DNA of 64,000 nt from Pseudomonadota bacterium (GCA_021805865.1 JAJZDX010000025.1:1-64000), one strand, 5' to 3'. Shown: positions 53,197 through 62,002, counted from the first letter of the stretch. Numbers and translations are program-made. The notes: generated from the letters alone by a model not told the origin.

Positions 53197-54114
53197 TCAT
53201 CCTGCCCCGATCTCAAGCAGCTCAATCAGCTCACCCGCCGCGCCGCGCAGGCACCCCGCGCGACCCGCGGCACCGGGCAGCCCGCAGCGTGCCGCGGGCG
53301 CAAGCAACGGCCACCCGTCCAGCGCGTCAACCTCGAAGGTGACGATCGCCATACCGACCTCGAGCGCACCCGAGACTGTCGGACGGATGCCCGCCGAGGC
53401 CGGGTATTGGTCGAGTTCGATAAGCGTTCCGCCGGGCAGACGCACGAGACCATGCCGGTGCAGTGTTTCCGGTGGCAGTCCGTGTGCTCGGGATATCACT
53501 TGCACGGCGGTCGCGACCGGCGCCTCCTGCTTATTCGCGAAGCGCGCATAGGGCTCGAACAGCGCGTCCGCTTCCGCTCCGGCTGCGACGACGATAAATA
53601 CCCGTCCGACAAACGAGCGCGCCTCGGCGAGTTCAAGCCCGGATCCCGCGCCCACCTGTGTGAAGTAGCAGCATTCGCCTGCCGGTCCGAGCGCCTGCAT
53701 GGCGCGAATCATGGGAAAGCGACCCAGTGGCTTCGGCGGTCCGATGATCTCAAATGGCCCCACGGCGAGCCGCTCGGCGAGCAAATCGACGTCCCGCACG
53801 ACGAATTCCGTGGCATTCCAGCCGAAAGTCGTCAACGCCGTCCAACCCCTCGCCTCCATGCCTTCAATAAAGCGCAGGTAAACGCACTCACCGCTCGCCG
53901 GACCCATCGTCAACATCCGCCGTTGCGTGGCCTCGGGTGCCCCCCAGGCGAGCGCCTGGGTCTGCGCAACCCTGGAGCGCTCGACAATCCGGTAACCGAG
54001 GAGCCGCACATACGCCGCCTCGACTTGATCCAGATCCGGCACCACGTACGTTACCGCACGAATCGTGCCAAGAAGAGGCCGAGTATCAGCGAGCTCGCGT
54101 GTACACGTAGGCAT
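53197..54114 (-). CDS. two-domain VOC-family protein
   Basis: This protein of about 305 aa has two VOC-type halves: LGTIRAVTYVVPDLDQVEAAYVRLLGYRIVERS, and GRVFIVVAAGAEADALFEPYARFANKQE to GGTLIELDQYP. A further segment near the C-terminus, GMAIVTFEVDAL, looks like a third strand set. Such proteins include ring-cleaving dioxygenases, epimerases and isomerases; the reaction here is not readable. It is divergent from the MFS carrier gene and convergent with the lyase gene, within the same catabolic cluster. ATG 54123 is an alternative start. Confidence 0.8.
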   Translation of the reverse strand: MPTCTRELADTRPLLGTIRAVTYVVPDLDQVEAAYVRLLGYRIVERSRVAQTQALAWGAPEATQRRMLTMGPASGECVYLRFIEGMEARGWTALTTFGWNATEFVVRDVDLLAERLAVGPFEIIGPPKPLGRFPMIRAMQALGPAGECCYFTQVGAGSGLELAEARSFVGRVFIVVAAGAEADALFEPYARFANKQEAPVATAVQVISRAHGLPPETLHRHGLVRLPGGTLIELDQYPASAGIRPTVSGALEVGMAIVTFEVDALDGWPLLAPAARCGLPGAAGRAGCLRGAAGELIELLEIGAG

Positions 54115-54323
54115 TTCAGGCAACCTGGCTCACATCGTGTAATGTTCACACGAGGCACATCCTATCAAGATTTTTCCGGCGCGCGCGCCACACGCCGGCG
54201 CGGATCACTGTGCGAGGCGACCCCGAGCGATCCACGCCAAGCGAATCCGCCTGCGCCATTCACCTCAGCCCGGGGAAACGCGCGCGCCGACTCTAGGCGA
54301 CTGCCCGGCGCCGGACCGCTCGC

Positions 54324-55691
54324 ATGACAAATCCCCGCCAAGCTTCGCTACCCGAACGTTCGACCCGCTATGCCTGGTACGTGACGATCCTGCTCACTCT
54401 GACGCAAATCGTTTCTTACCTCGATCGGTTCTTGCCCAGCCTTCTGGTTCATCCCCTCGAACACGATCTTCACATCAACGACTTCCAGATGGGGCTGCTG
54501 CTCGGTCCGGCATTCGTGGTTCTTTATGCCCTCCTGGGTATTCCTCTCGGCTGGCTCGCCGACCGTGTCAACCGCCGACTCATCCTCGCCGTCGGCGTCG
54601 CCATCTGGTGCGCAATGACCACGGCCGGGGCGCTGGCAGCGAGCTACATTCCCCTGTTCATCACCCGTCTCGGCGTCGGCATCGGTGAGGCAGCCGTCGC
54701 GCCAGCTTCGGTATCGCTCATCGGCGACTTTTTCGGACGAGCGCGCCAATCGCGTGCCATCAGCCTGTTCATGGCGGGAACCTTTCTCGGCGCTGGCGCT
54801 TCGTTCCTGTTCTTTGGGCCACTCGTGCATTACATCGAGAATTTGCCACCCATTTCCCTACCCCTAGTCGGCCCCTTGGCCTCCTGGAGGCTCTGCTTCG
54901 TGTTGGTCGGGGCGCCGGGACTGCTGCTCAGCGTGCTGCTTCTGGCGGTACGCGAGCCTGCGCGGCGCGACAGAGTACCGCTGCGGCGCGGCGCGGGCGC
55001 ACATACCCTCGATGCGCCTCGATTTCGCGATGCACTAGCCTATATCGCCCAGCGCTCGCGCGCATTCGGCACACTGTTCGTCGCATCCTCATGCAACGTA
55101 ATGATGGGCGCGCTCGGATTCTGGAACGTCGACCTGTTCAGACGGACATGGGGCTGGAACGTCGCTCAGGTCGGCATCGCCGTTGGTCTGATTCTGTTCA
55201 CCGCCGGCCCGCTCGGAACGCTGCTCGGGGTGTTTCTGACCAACCGGGACCTCAAGGCCGGCCGCAGGGACGCCACCTTGCGTGCGCTGTTCACCGGACT
55301 GCTGATCGGCGTGCCGGCGTACGTCGCCTTTCCGTTGATGCCGAACGTGGCATATGGCCTTGCCGTGCTCTTCATCGCGCAGGTCGGTCAGGCGATGGCC
55401 ACAGCCGCCGGGCCAGCGACATTGGTCATGCTCACGCCCGGGCAGATTCGCGCGCAGGCGACCGCGATCTATTACATGGTGATCGGCCTGATCGCACAGT
55501 TCCTAGGCCCTCCCTTGGTCGGCCTAATCACCGTGTTGTTCGGCAACCCAGCCGCGCTTCGCTACGCGGTGGCGCTGGAGGCCGCAGTCGTCGGTTTTCC
55601 GACTCTGTTGCTCACGCTGAAGGGATTCTGCGCCTACCGCCGCTCTATCACACAGCTCGACGAGGAAATCGTAGAGCTTCAGGCAATGTAA
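54324..55691 (+). CDS. MFS transporter (Spinster/anion-symporter-like)
   Basis: This 455-aa carrier has twelve helices: an N-terminal helix with VTILLTLTQIVSYLDRFLPSLLVHPL, the motif GIPLGWLADRVNRRLILAVGV, RLGVGIGEAAVAPASVSLIGDFF, and a C-terminal half ending in a charged tail. The DRF in helix 1 and GEA in helix 4 are typical of the Spns-like/organic-acid MFS groups. It is probably the inner-membrane importer of the cluster substrate. The methyltransferase gene follows after 24 bases, so they are probably one operon. Confidence 0.88.
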   Translation: MTNPRQASLPERSTRYAWYVTILLTLTQIVSYLDRFLPSLLVHPLEHDLHINDFQMGLLLGPAFVVLYALLGIPLGWLADRVNRRLILAVGVAIWCAMTTAGALAASYIPLFITRLGVGIGEAAVAPASVSLIGDFFGRARQSRAISLFMAGTFLGAGASFLFFGPLVHYIENLPPISLPLVGPLASWRLCFVLVGAPGLLLSVLLLAVREPARRDRVPLRRGAGAHTLDAPRFRDALAYIAQRSRAFGTLFVASSCNVMMGALGFWNVDLFRRTWGWNVAQVGIAVGLILFTAGPLGTLLGVFLTNRDLKAGRRDATLRALFTGLLIGVPAYVAFPLMPNVAYGLAVLFIAQVGQAMATAAGPATLVMLTPGQIRAQATAIYYMVIGLIAQFLGPPLVGLITVLFGNPAALRYAVALEAAVVGFPTLLLTLKGFCAYRRSITQLDEEIVELQAM

Positions 55692-55715
55692 TGACTTCCA
55701 TTTCTCGGGTGCGAG

Positions 55716-56774
55716 ATGACGACAATACCGATCGAGAATCAGGCCGAATTGGATTTTGTATTGATATTGCGCCGTCGCTGGGCCGATGTCCTTTATCCAC
55801 GGGTCTGCGAAGAATATCATCGGCTCACGGCCGATAACCCATCCGCCGATGCTGACGTGATCGCGGAGCAGGTTCATCATCTGAACGCCTACGGTCCGTT
55901 CGCCTGGCTTGAGCGCGGGTCGCAGAAGATGCTGTGGCGGGCGGCGGTGGCGGCGATTGCGGCGAGCCGGGAGGATGCATCGAGCGGATTAGAGCACGCC
56001 GGCCGGTCTACCGTCGAAGTCGACCCGCAGCTTGAGCTGCCCGCCTGGTACACCGAATGGGATATTCATGTGCAGCCGGGCGGAGTCTGGTCGAGCACAG
56101 CGGCCGCCGAGGTCTACGAACTCGGCGCAAAGCTCGTGATGCAGGGTGAGAACGACGACTACCGGTTCCATCGGCTGTTCGCCGAGACCGCAATCCCGGC
56201 GCGTCCCTATCGGCGCATCGTCGATCTCGGCTGCGGATTCGGCAAGTCGACATGGTTCCTGAAGATGGGCCATCCGGAAGCGGAAGTGATCGGGGTCGAT
56301 CTCGCCGAACCGTGCCTCAGGCTCGCCGCGCGGCGCGCGAATGCCCAAGGCCTGGAGATTCGGTTTTGGCAAGCGAATGCGGCCGAGACGGGCCTCGAGA
56401 CGCATTCGGCCGAACTGGTCACCGCCACGATGCTGATTCATGAGCTGCCGCTCGAGGTGCTCGATGGCGTGTTCAAAGAGGCGGCCCGACTGCTCGCCCC
56501 GGGCGGACTGTTGCGTATATTGGATTTTCAGTTCACCGGTGACCCACTGCGCGACTTGGCTTTGCGCGAGCATGGCCGGCGCAACAACGAGCCGTTCCTG
56601 CCGCCGATGATGTCCGCTGATACGATCGCAATGGCCCGCGCTGCGGGTCTGCACAACCCGCGGTGGACGGCTTTTGACGAGCGATCGGGCGGACGCCTCT
56701 CGACGCTGCGATGGCCCGAACGCCCCGAATGGCACTTTCCATGGGCGGTCCTGGAGGCGGAGCGACTCTCATGA
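55716..56774 (+). CDS. SAM-dependent methyltransferase
   Basis: This 352-aa protein has an N-terminal helical part of about 160 residues and then a Rossmann methyltransferase fold: motif I RRIVDLGCGFGKSTWFLKMGHPEAEVIGVDLAEPCLRLA, motif II ELVTATMLIHELPLEVL, motif III ARLLAPGGLLRILDFQF. It resembles ubiquinone/menaquinone-type methyltransferases. The acceptor is unknown. Its stop overlaps the next start (ATGA), tying it to the 102-aa protein and the cupin. Confidence 0.88.
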   Translation: MTTIPIENQAELDFVLILRRRWADVLYPRVCEEYHRLTADNPSADADVIAEQVHHLNAYGPFAWLERGSQKMLWRAAVAAIAASREDASSGLEHAGRSTVEVDPQLELPAWYTEWDIHVQPGGVWSSTAAAEVYELGAKLVMQGENDDYRFHRLFAETAIPARPYRRIVDLGCGFGKSTWFLKMGHPEAEVIGVDLAEPCLRLAARRANAQGLEIRFWQANAAETGLETHSAELVTATMLIHELPLEVLDGVFKEAARLLAPGGLLRILDFQFTGDPLRDLALREHGRRNNEPFLPPMMSADTIAMARAAGLHNPRWTAFDERSGGRLSTLRWPERPEWHFPWAVLEAERLS

Positions 56775-57079
56775 ATACCGCAGTCGAATTCGGTCATCTG
56801 GACGCATCGACCTTGGCGGCATTGATCTTTGAACTGGCCGCCCAGCTGCATGTAGAGCGGACCGCGCGCCTTGCCCTGCAGAGCGCACTCCTCGCTCAAG
56901 GCCTGCTGACTGATCGGGAGATCGAGAGCATCGGCGAGGACGCTCGCTTCAAGAGGCGCACGAGCGAAGCCGCCGATCGGGCGGTGCGGCGACTATTACG
57001 CACGCTTTTGGAATCCCGCGACGAACGTGTTCCGCTGCGGGCCGAATCGCCGAAATGCTCACCGGGAGATTCAGCATGA
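56771..57079 (+). CDS. 102-aa hypothetical protein coupled to methyltransferase and cupin
   Basis: This small, mostly helical protein (LDASTLAALIFELAAQLHVERTARLALQSALLAQGLLTDREIESIGED, then a basic helix) has no signal peptide and no family I know. It overlaps both neighbours by ATGA (start at 56771, stop at 57077-57079), so it is surely translated with them. Its size and shape suggest an adaptor or small subunit of an enzyme complex. The function is unknown. Confidence 0.75.
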   Translation: MNTAVEFGHLDASTLAALIFELAAQLHVERTARLALQSALLAQGLLTDREIESIGEDARFKRRTSEAADRAVRRLLRTLLESRDERVPLRAESPKCSPGDSA

Positions 57080-57900
57080 GCAGACCGTGGATCGAGTACG
57101 TTCAGTCCCAGAATCTTCCCTGGGCGGCCGACGACTTGTGGGGCGTACGGCCGGGGGTGAAACTGAAACTCCTGAGCCTCGACCCCGACGACGGAGCGGC
57201 GAGTCTGCTCGTGTCCTATCCCCCGCGCTGGCGGCTGGAGCGCGGCGGAGCACTCGGGGCTGACGAGGAATTTCTAGTATTGCACGGCGCACTGTCGATC
57301 GGCGCGCAATGCTATGGCGACAAGGCCTACGCCCACCTCCCGGCCGGTTACCCGAGAGGCTCCATGAGCAGCGAGGCGGGCGCGGTAGTGCTCACATTCT
57401 TCTCAAACCTGCCGACCTGGATCGCCGCACAGGCGTACGATCCGGCGCGTCTGGTCACGCACCTCGATGCGTTCGCCGTACCCTATACCGGCAAGTTTCA
57501 TCCGGAATTCCCCCCCGGGGCCGGCCGCAAGACGCTGTATGAGGATCCCATCACCCACGATCAGAGTTGGATTCTCGGCACGCTGCCCATGCGCTGGGCG
57601 GAACGGGCCGAGGTTCATCCGGTGGTCGAGGAGATGTATCTGCTGAGCGGGGAATCGCATGGAAACCGCGGGGTCATGCGCCCTGGGGCTTATTTCTGGC
57701 GGCCGCCGCAGATTGCCCACGGCCCCTACGGGACCCTCAGCGGCAACCTCTACTTCTTCCGCACCAAAGGGGGACCGCTGTCCACGCAGTACGTTGACTC
57801 GCCACGACCATTCCGGTGGTGGCCCGAATACGACCCCGTGCTACCGGAATCCCTTCACCACGCACAGGGCGAAACAGGCCCCGCCCCCAATTGCTGGTGA
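57076..57900 (+). CDS. bicupin-like protein
   Basis: This 274-aa protein has two cupin-like halves: SLLVSYPPRWRLERGGALGADEEFLVLHGALSIG, and the later ERAEVHPVVEEMYLLSGESHGNRGVMRPGAYFWRPPQIAHGPYG with His, Glu and His ligands typical of metal cupins. The reaction is unknown; it could be a dioxygenase, isomerase or lyase. It is third in the coupled set methyltransferase, 102-aa protein, cupin. A 28-base perfect palindrome follows ten bases after its stop. Confidence 0.8.
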   Translation: MSRPWIEYVQSQNLPWAADDLWGVRPGVKLKLLSLDPDDGAASLLVSYPPRWRLERGGALGADEEFLVLHGALSIGAQCYGDKAYAHLPAGYPRGSMSSEAGAVVLTFFSNLPTWIAAQAYDPARLVTHLDAFAVPYTGKFHPEFPPGAGRKTLYEDPITHDQSWILGTLPMRWAERAEVHPVVEEMYLLSGESHGNRGVMRPGAYFWRPPQIAHGPYGTLSGNLYFFRTKGGPLSTQYVDSPRPFRWWPEYDPVLPESLHHAQGETGPAPNCW

Positions 57901-57909
57901 GCGCCGCTC

Positions 57910-57937
57910 AGCGCCGGCGCCCCGGGGCGCCGGCGCT
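57910..57937. repeat. 28-base perfect GC palindrome after the cupin operon
   Basis: The sequence 57910-57923 (AGCGCCGGCGCCCC) is followed directly by its exact inverse (57924-57937). It lies just after the stop of the coupled three-gene set and probably acts as a transcript-end or RNA-stabilising hairpin. No T-run follows. Confidence 0.75.
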
Positions 57938-58533
57938 GGCTCGCATCCCGATTGCCCGCGAGCGCCCGTCCCCATAGCCAACCCCGCCGGACCGCCTCCC
58001 CGCGCGGACCCGGCCAACATCGTCGGCCTCCTGTCGCCGGCACAGATCTCCCGGCGCGCCACCTCGCCGCCACACGGCGCGCCAACCGCGACTTGCCAAT
58101 CGACTTTATTGTATCTAAGCTATGTCAATTCGGTCGGCCGACACGGAAACACGGACCTCGCCGAAGCATGCGCCACTCCGGATCCGCGCGAGCGAGCGCA
58201 AGTGTTTGCATCCGACGCGCCAGCTCGTCGCGGGCCGCTACTGGCCCGTTCGACCGGGCGCGTCACGCCATGTGACGCTGCACCAACCGCAAGCCGCACA
58301 GGCCCGCGGGCACTCGCCCGGACCCGAGGGGCGCACACCCACCAGACACCATACGAAGCAGGACCCCGCGATCCGCACCGACCGTGAGCTCGCAGCACCG
58401 GCGATCGCGCCACGCTCACGCGGAAATATCACTCGCGCATCCGCGCATCATGCCAACTACCAGTTCCAAATCATTTCTTTATTTGCTATAAGACAGATAC
58501 AATTTACAAGCGGCTCCCGGGGGCACCTGTCTC
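57938..58533. other. 596-base spacer before the TonB receptor; promoter region with inverted nonamers
   Basis: I recognise no gene here. The nonamer ATTGTATCT (58108-58116) and its inverse AGATACAAT (58495-58503) bracket the spacer, each in an AT-rich patch. A TATAAG at 58487-58492 with a weak TTCCAA upstream could be the TonB receptor promoter. The repeats may be regulator sites. Confidence 0.4.
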
Positions 58534-60873
58534 ATGACATCCAATAAACTCGTTTCCGCAACCGTCGCCGCGATCATCGGCGCATGCTCGCTCTGCTCCA
58601 TTGCCGCAGCGGCCGGCGCTCGCATGCAACAGCACGCATCCGCACCTCAAGCGAGCTCGCAGAATGCGGCGCCGCCGAGCAGCGCGCTCGAGACCATCAC
58701 GGTCACCGCGCAGCGGTACGCGCAGAACCTTCAGGATGTACCGATTTCCGTCACCGCATTCACTCCACATCAACTCGCCGTACAGCAGATCACCTCCACC
58801 AAGGATCTGGCCGTATACGTCCCAAACATGTTCGCCGCGAACAATGTCGGACAGAGTTCAGCGAATGTGTATTACATCCGCGGTCTCGGCCAGACACAGG
58901 CATTTCCTACGTTCGAACCGCAGGTAGCGACTTACGTCGACGGCATCTACCTCGGACGTCAGAACGCCAACAACTTCGCGCTGTTCGGGGTCAAGAGCGT
59001 GCAGGTTCTCAATGGACCCCAGGGCACCCTCTTCGGTCGAAACTCGACCGGAGGCGCGATCGTGGTGACGTTGCAGCAGCCACGGCGCCACTTCGGAGGT
59101 GACGCGCAACTCGGTTACGGGCAGATCGGCGGCTCGCTATCGAATTTCGTCACGGCGCAAGCCTCGGTAGACATTCCGGTTTCCTCGAAGATCCTGACGC
59201 GCACGTCGTTTTATGGAATCACCGGAAACGGCTACGTCAATGACCTGACCACGCACCAGCGACTCAACAGCAAGAACAATTTCGGCGTGCGCGAGGAGGT
59301 ACGGCTGCTGCCGACCTCGGGCGTGCGCTGGGACCTGTCCGCCGATTACGAGCGAAATAATGCGGCCAACGTTTTGAATCAGCCCGGTCCCAATGGCACC
59401 CGAATCTCTTACAGCGGATTCAGCGTCGTGGGCGGGGCGCTGCGCCCGTACATGACGGGCTCGAAACGCAACTACGGTCAAGGCGTCCTCGTGTCGAGCT
59501 ACGGCCTCGCTTCGCATCTGCAAATTGACATCGGGCGGGGCACACTGGAGTTCATTACCGGCTACCGCGGCCTGCATCAAGGCTTGGCGGTGGACTATGC
59601 CGCTCCGGTCCTGGGAAATCTACCGGTGGCCGATGCAGTGCCGACCGGCGAGATCACGCTCGACCAAAACCTGCATAGCTACCAGGTCTCCCAGGAGATC
59701 AAGTGGCACGACATGGTCGGCAAACGCTTGACCTATACTGCCGGCCTGTTCGCGTACTACGACAAGAACCATAACGACTACGGGCAGATTCTCGGTCTCA
59801 GCAGGACGCTCGCGTTCGCGCTCAACGACCAGTACGTCACGAATGACACAACCTCGCTCGCCGCATATGCCCAGGGAAGCTACAAGGTCACCCGGGCGCT
59901 TACCCTCACATTGGGTGGCAGAGTCACCAACGAAATCAAAGGCGTAACGGCACACCCGAACCAGCCCGGATTAGGCTACGACACCGCGCAGATCCAGGCC
60001 GCCGGATACCCCACCCACCTCAAGACGACGCAATTCACGCCCCGGCTTGCTGTGCAATACCATTTTGGGCCCAACCTGATGGTGTTCGCTTCGGCCACCA
60101 AAGGCTTTCAGGGTGGCGGCTGGAATGGGCTTACGGGCACCAATCCGATCGATTTCAACAGTTTTCGGCCCGAGACCGTCTGGTCATACGAGACCGGATG
60201 GCGCTCAACTCCCACCGAGCGGCTGCGCTTGAACGCCACGTTCTTCTACGAGGACGTCAAGAACGACCAGTTGCTCTACGACAATCCGCACACGGATTCC
60301 TTCGACACCAGCAATGGCGCAAGCATGTACGGCTATGGAGCGGAAATGTCTGTCGAGTGGCGGCCGACGAATCGGCTTACGCTGCGCGCGAACATCAGCT
60401 CCATGAAAGCCGCCTACTATGATCCGGCACCGATCATTCGCCAACAGCAGGCGCAGTGCGTGGCGGGCGTAGCCGCGAGCTGCTCCGCCGGTATCGTTCG
60501 GCAGAATGGCAACCTGGCGACGCCGGTGTTCACACCCGCCCTGGACGCGACGGTCGACGGAAGCTACCTGCTACGGTTCAACGACGTCACGCTGACACCC
60601 TTCATCGCCATCCATCACCTGAGCAGCCAGTGGTTCGACACCGCCAACACACTCGGACCAGCCGTCGCCTATCCGGGCAATGGCGGCATGAATCCGGCGC
60701 TCACCTTGGTTGATGCCAGTGTGACATTCGCCGATCCCACTCATGTACCGTTCACCGTGACGGCCGGGTGTCGCAACTGCACGATGGTCAACTACGGCGT
60801 GGGAAACCTGCTCGGCCTGGTTTACTTCAATACGCCGGGCGTGTGGGACATCAGGTTGAATTACGCGTTCTGA
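58534..60873 (+). CDS. TonB-dependent outer-membrane receptor of the catabolic cluster
   Basis: This 779-aa receptor has a signal peptide (about residues 1-28) and the TonB box region LETITVTAQRYAQNLQDVPISVTAFTP. The plug (YYIRGLGQTQAFPTFEPQVATYVDGIYLGRQNAN, then VQVLNGPQGTLFGRNSTGGAIVV) is typical of the TBDRs that proliferate in sphingomonad- and Steroidobacter-like bacteria and take up hydrophobic or aromatic compounds. The barrel ends GVWDIRLNYAF. It is probably the outer-membrane uptake route for the substrate of this cluster. Confidence 0.92.
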   Translation: MTSNKLVSATVAAIIGACSLCSIAAAAGARMQQHASAPQASSQNAAPPSSALETITVTAQRYAQNLQDVPISVTAFTPHQLAVQQITSTKDLAVYVPNMFAANNVGQSSANVYYIRGLGQTQAFPTFEPQVATYVDGIYLGRQNANNFALFGVKSVQVLNGPQGTLFGRNSTGGAIVVTLQQPRRHFGGDAQLGYGQIGGSLSNFVTAQASVDIPVSSKILTRTSFYGITGNGYVNDLTTHQRLNSKNNFGVREEVRLLPTSGVRWDLSADYERNNAANVLNQPGPNGTRISYSGFSVVGGALRPYMTGSKRNYGQGVLVSSYGLASHLQIDIGRGTLEFITGYRGLHQGLAVDYAAPVLGNLPVADAVPTGEITLDQNLHSYQVSQEIKWHDMVGKRLTYTAGLFAYYDKNHNDYGQILGLSRTLAFALNDQYVTNDTTSLAAYAQGSYKVTRALTLTLGGRVTNEIKGVTAHPNQPGLGYDTAQIQAAGYPTHLKTTQFTPRLAVQYHFGPNLMVFASATKGFQGGGWNGLTGTNPIDFNSFRPETVWSYETGWRSTPTERLRLNATFFYEDVKNDQLLYDNPHTDSFDTSNGASMYGYGAEMSVEWRPTNRLTLRANISSMKAAYYDPAPIIRQQQAQCVAGVAASCSAGIVRQNGNLATPVFTPALDATVDGSYLLRFNDVTLTPFIAIHHLSSQWFDTANTLGPAVAYPGNGGMNPALTLVDASVTFADPTHVPFTVTAGCRNCTMVNYGVGNLLGLVYFNTPGVWDIRLNYAF

Positions 60874-61008
60874 AAGAGATTCGGGCCGCCCGCGGCGCGT
60901 TCGAATCAGCGAGCCGGCCTGCGCCACGGATGGCTGTCGGCCGCGTAGTGAGATCAGGCGCGTGCCGCAAGTCAAGCTTGTCTGGCGCGAAAGGCGGTAA
61001 GCGAATCG

Positions 61009-61370
61009 TCAGCCGAACGGGTGGCGCAGCATGATGGTTTGTTCACGATCCGACCCGGTCGAGATGATATCGATCGGCACGCACGCCAGTACCTCGAGCC
61101 GCTCGAGGTACTGGCGTGCGTTGGGCGGCAGAGCCGAGCACTGCGTGACCCCTACCGTCGAGTCGCATCAGCCCGGCAGCTCCTCGTACACCGGCTCCAG
61201 TCCCGCGTAGCCCTCCAGGCTCAAGCGGCGGCTCGGCCAGCACCTCCCCGCCGACACGGTAGCCGGCGCACACGCGGATCAGCTCGATCCCATCGAGCAC
61301 GTCGAGTTTGGTGATCCACAGCCCCGAGACGCTCGAGTGCACGATCTCGCGGCGCGTGATGAGCGGCTCA
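61009..61370 (-). pseudogene. purA (adenylosuccinate synthase) 3' fragment
   Basis: Minus-strand pieces match the C-terminus of PurA. VHSSVSGLWITKLDVLDGIELIRVCAGYRVGGE is followed by a frameshift, then EPVYEELPG, a TGA, and [48 protein letters not shown] ending at the true stop (61009-61011). At least one frameshift and one nonsense codon are present. Its upstream side runs directly into a fragment of a P4-type integrase, so it is an insertion or recombination scar, not the working purA gene. Confidence 0.85.
61079..61121. repeat. 20-bp perfect inverted repeat inside the purA relic
   Basis: ACGCACGCCAGTACCTCGAG (61079-61098) and its exact inverse (61102-61121) are separated by CCG. It lies in the part of the purA relic that encodes [12 protein letters not shown] 43-base near-perfect hairpin in former coding sequence suggests a quasi-palindrome perfected by template switching after the gene stopped being selected. 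Confidence 0.85.
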
Positions 61371-61620
61371 ATGCGCGCCGCGACTTGCTTGCGAGCCTCG
61401 TCCCGACGCTTCCGTGCGAGTTTCAGGGGTACATCCTGATAAGTCCCGAGGCAGATCAGCTTCTCGATGCCAACTCGAGCGTACTTGAAGCGCCAGAGCG
61501 CTCCCCGCCAGGCTTCACCGCAGGTAAAGTCCCTTCTCGTCGTACACCTTGGTACGACCTATCCCGTGGCTTGGCAGCCCGGATGGCGACTTCGCTCAGG
61601 CTCACCACTGGAGTAGCGGT
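61371..61620 (-). pseudogene. P4-type (DUF4102) integrase N-terminal fragment
   Basis: Minus-strand pieces in two frames read VSLSEVAIRAAKPRDRSYQ, then KVYDEKGLYLR with a stop, then WRFKYARVGIEKLICLGTYQDVPLKLARKRRDEARKQVAARIEP. Together these are the arm-binding DUF4102 domain of a P4-like integrase (AIRxAKPRDKPYKVYDEKGLYL..., WRFKYR..GKEKLLALGTYPDVSL..AR..RDEAR). The sequence then runs into the purA fragment. This is the second integrase relic of this kind in the window. Confidence 0.8.
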
Positions 61621-61789
61621 ATGGCCTAGACCGACCGTACCCCAAAAATACCCAAACAAGTGCTGCGCTGCAGATGGAACGACAACCGCACGGATGGACC
61701 CGCGGATACACTAAGCGTTTGTTTTTCTTGTTTTTTCGGTCTGCGTCCGGCTGCGTATGGACACCGCCGGAGGGGTATGGATAGATGGA

Positions 61790-61836
61790 TGGTGGAGCGG
61801 AAGGGGATCGAACCCTCGACCTTCGCATTGCGAAAG
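61790..61836 (-). other. tRNA 3'-end fragment, probable integration (att) site
   Basis: Read on the minus strand this ends ...GGTCGAGGGTTCGATCCCC, TTCCGCTCC, ACCA. That gives a T-arm, a 3' acceptor strand and a CCA end. The upstream sequence does not complete the tRNA: no matching GGAGCGG 5' strand and no D-arm are seen. Integrases commonly recombine at tRNA 3' ends, and an intact integrase gene begins 207 bases to the right, so this looks like an att scar. The isoacceptor cannot be assigned. Confidence 0.65.
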
Positions 61837-61974
61837 CCATTTAAGCCCTTTTCAGGATCTGCCACAGAATCAGTCATTTAGCCTCTCCAAGCCTCGAAAT
61901 GCTGGTTTTACAGGCACTTCGTGCGCTATGCCATTACCTACCGATTGCTACGCTCTACCATGGCTGTATACTAT

Positions 61975-62002
61975 ACTTGCACTTGCAAGTGTCGTGCAAG
62001 TG
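61975..62002. promoter_or_regulatory. CACTTGCAAGTG palindrome and repeats before the integrase gene
   Basis: ACTTGC occurs twice in tandem (61975-61986). It is followed by the palindrome CACTTGCAAGTG (61980-61991) and a further GTGCAAGTG (61994-62002), 11 bases from the first TTGCAAGTG (61983-61991). A TATACT stretch lies just upstream. This is probably the promoter-operator of the integrase gene, or an accessory recombination site. Confidence 0.55.

Noticed and set aside
61790-61836. A complete tRNA gene
   Set aside because: Only the T-arm, 3' acceptor strand and CCA are present; no 5' acceptor strand or D-arm could be found to pair with them.
61757-61881. Open frames reading GIEPSTF or GSNPRPSHCES near 61800
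   Set aside because: These are typical spurious proteins read across the complement of tRNA 3' ends, not genes.
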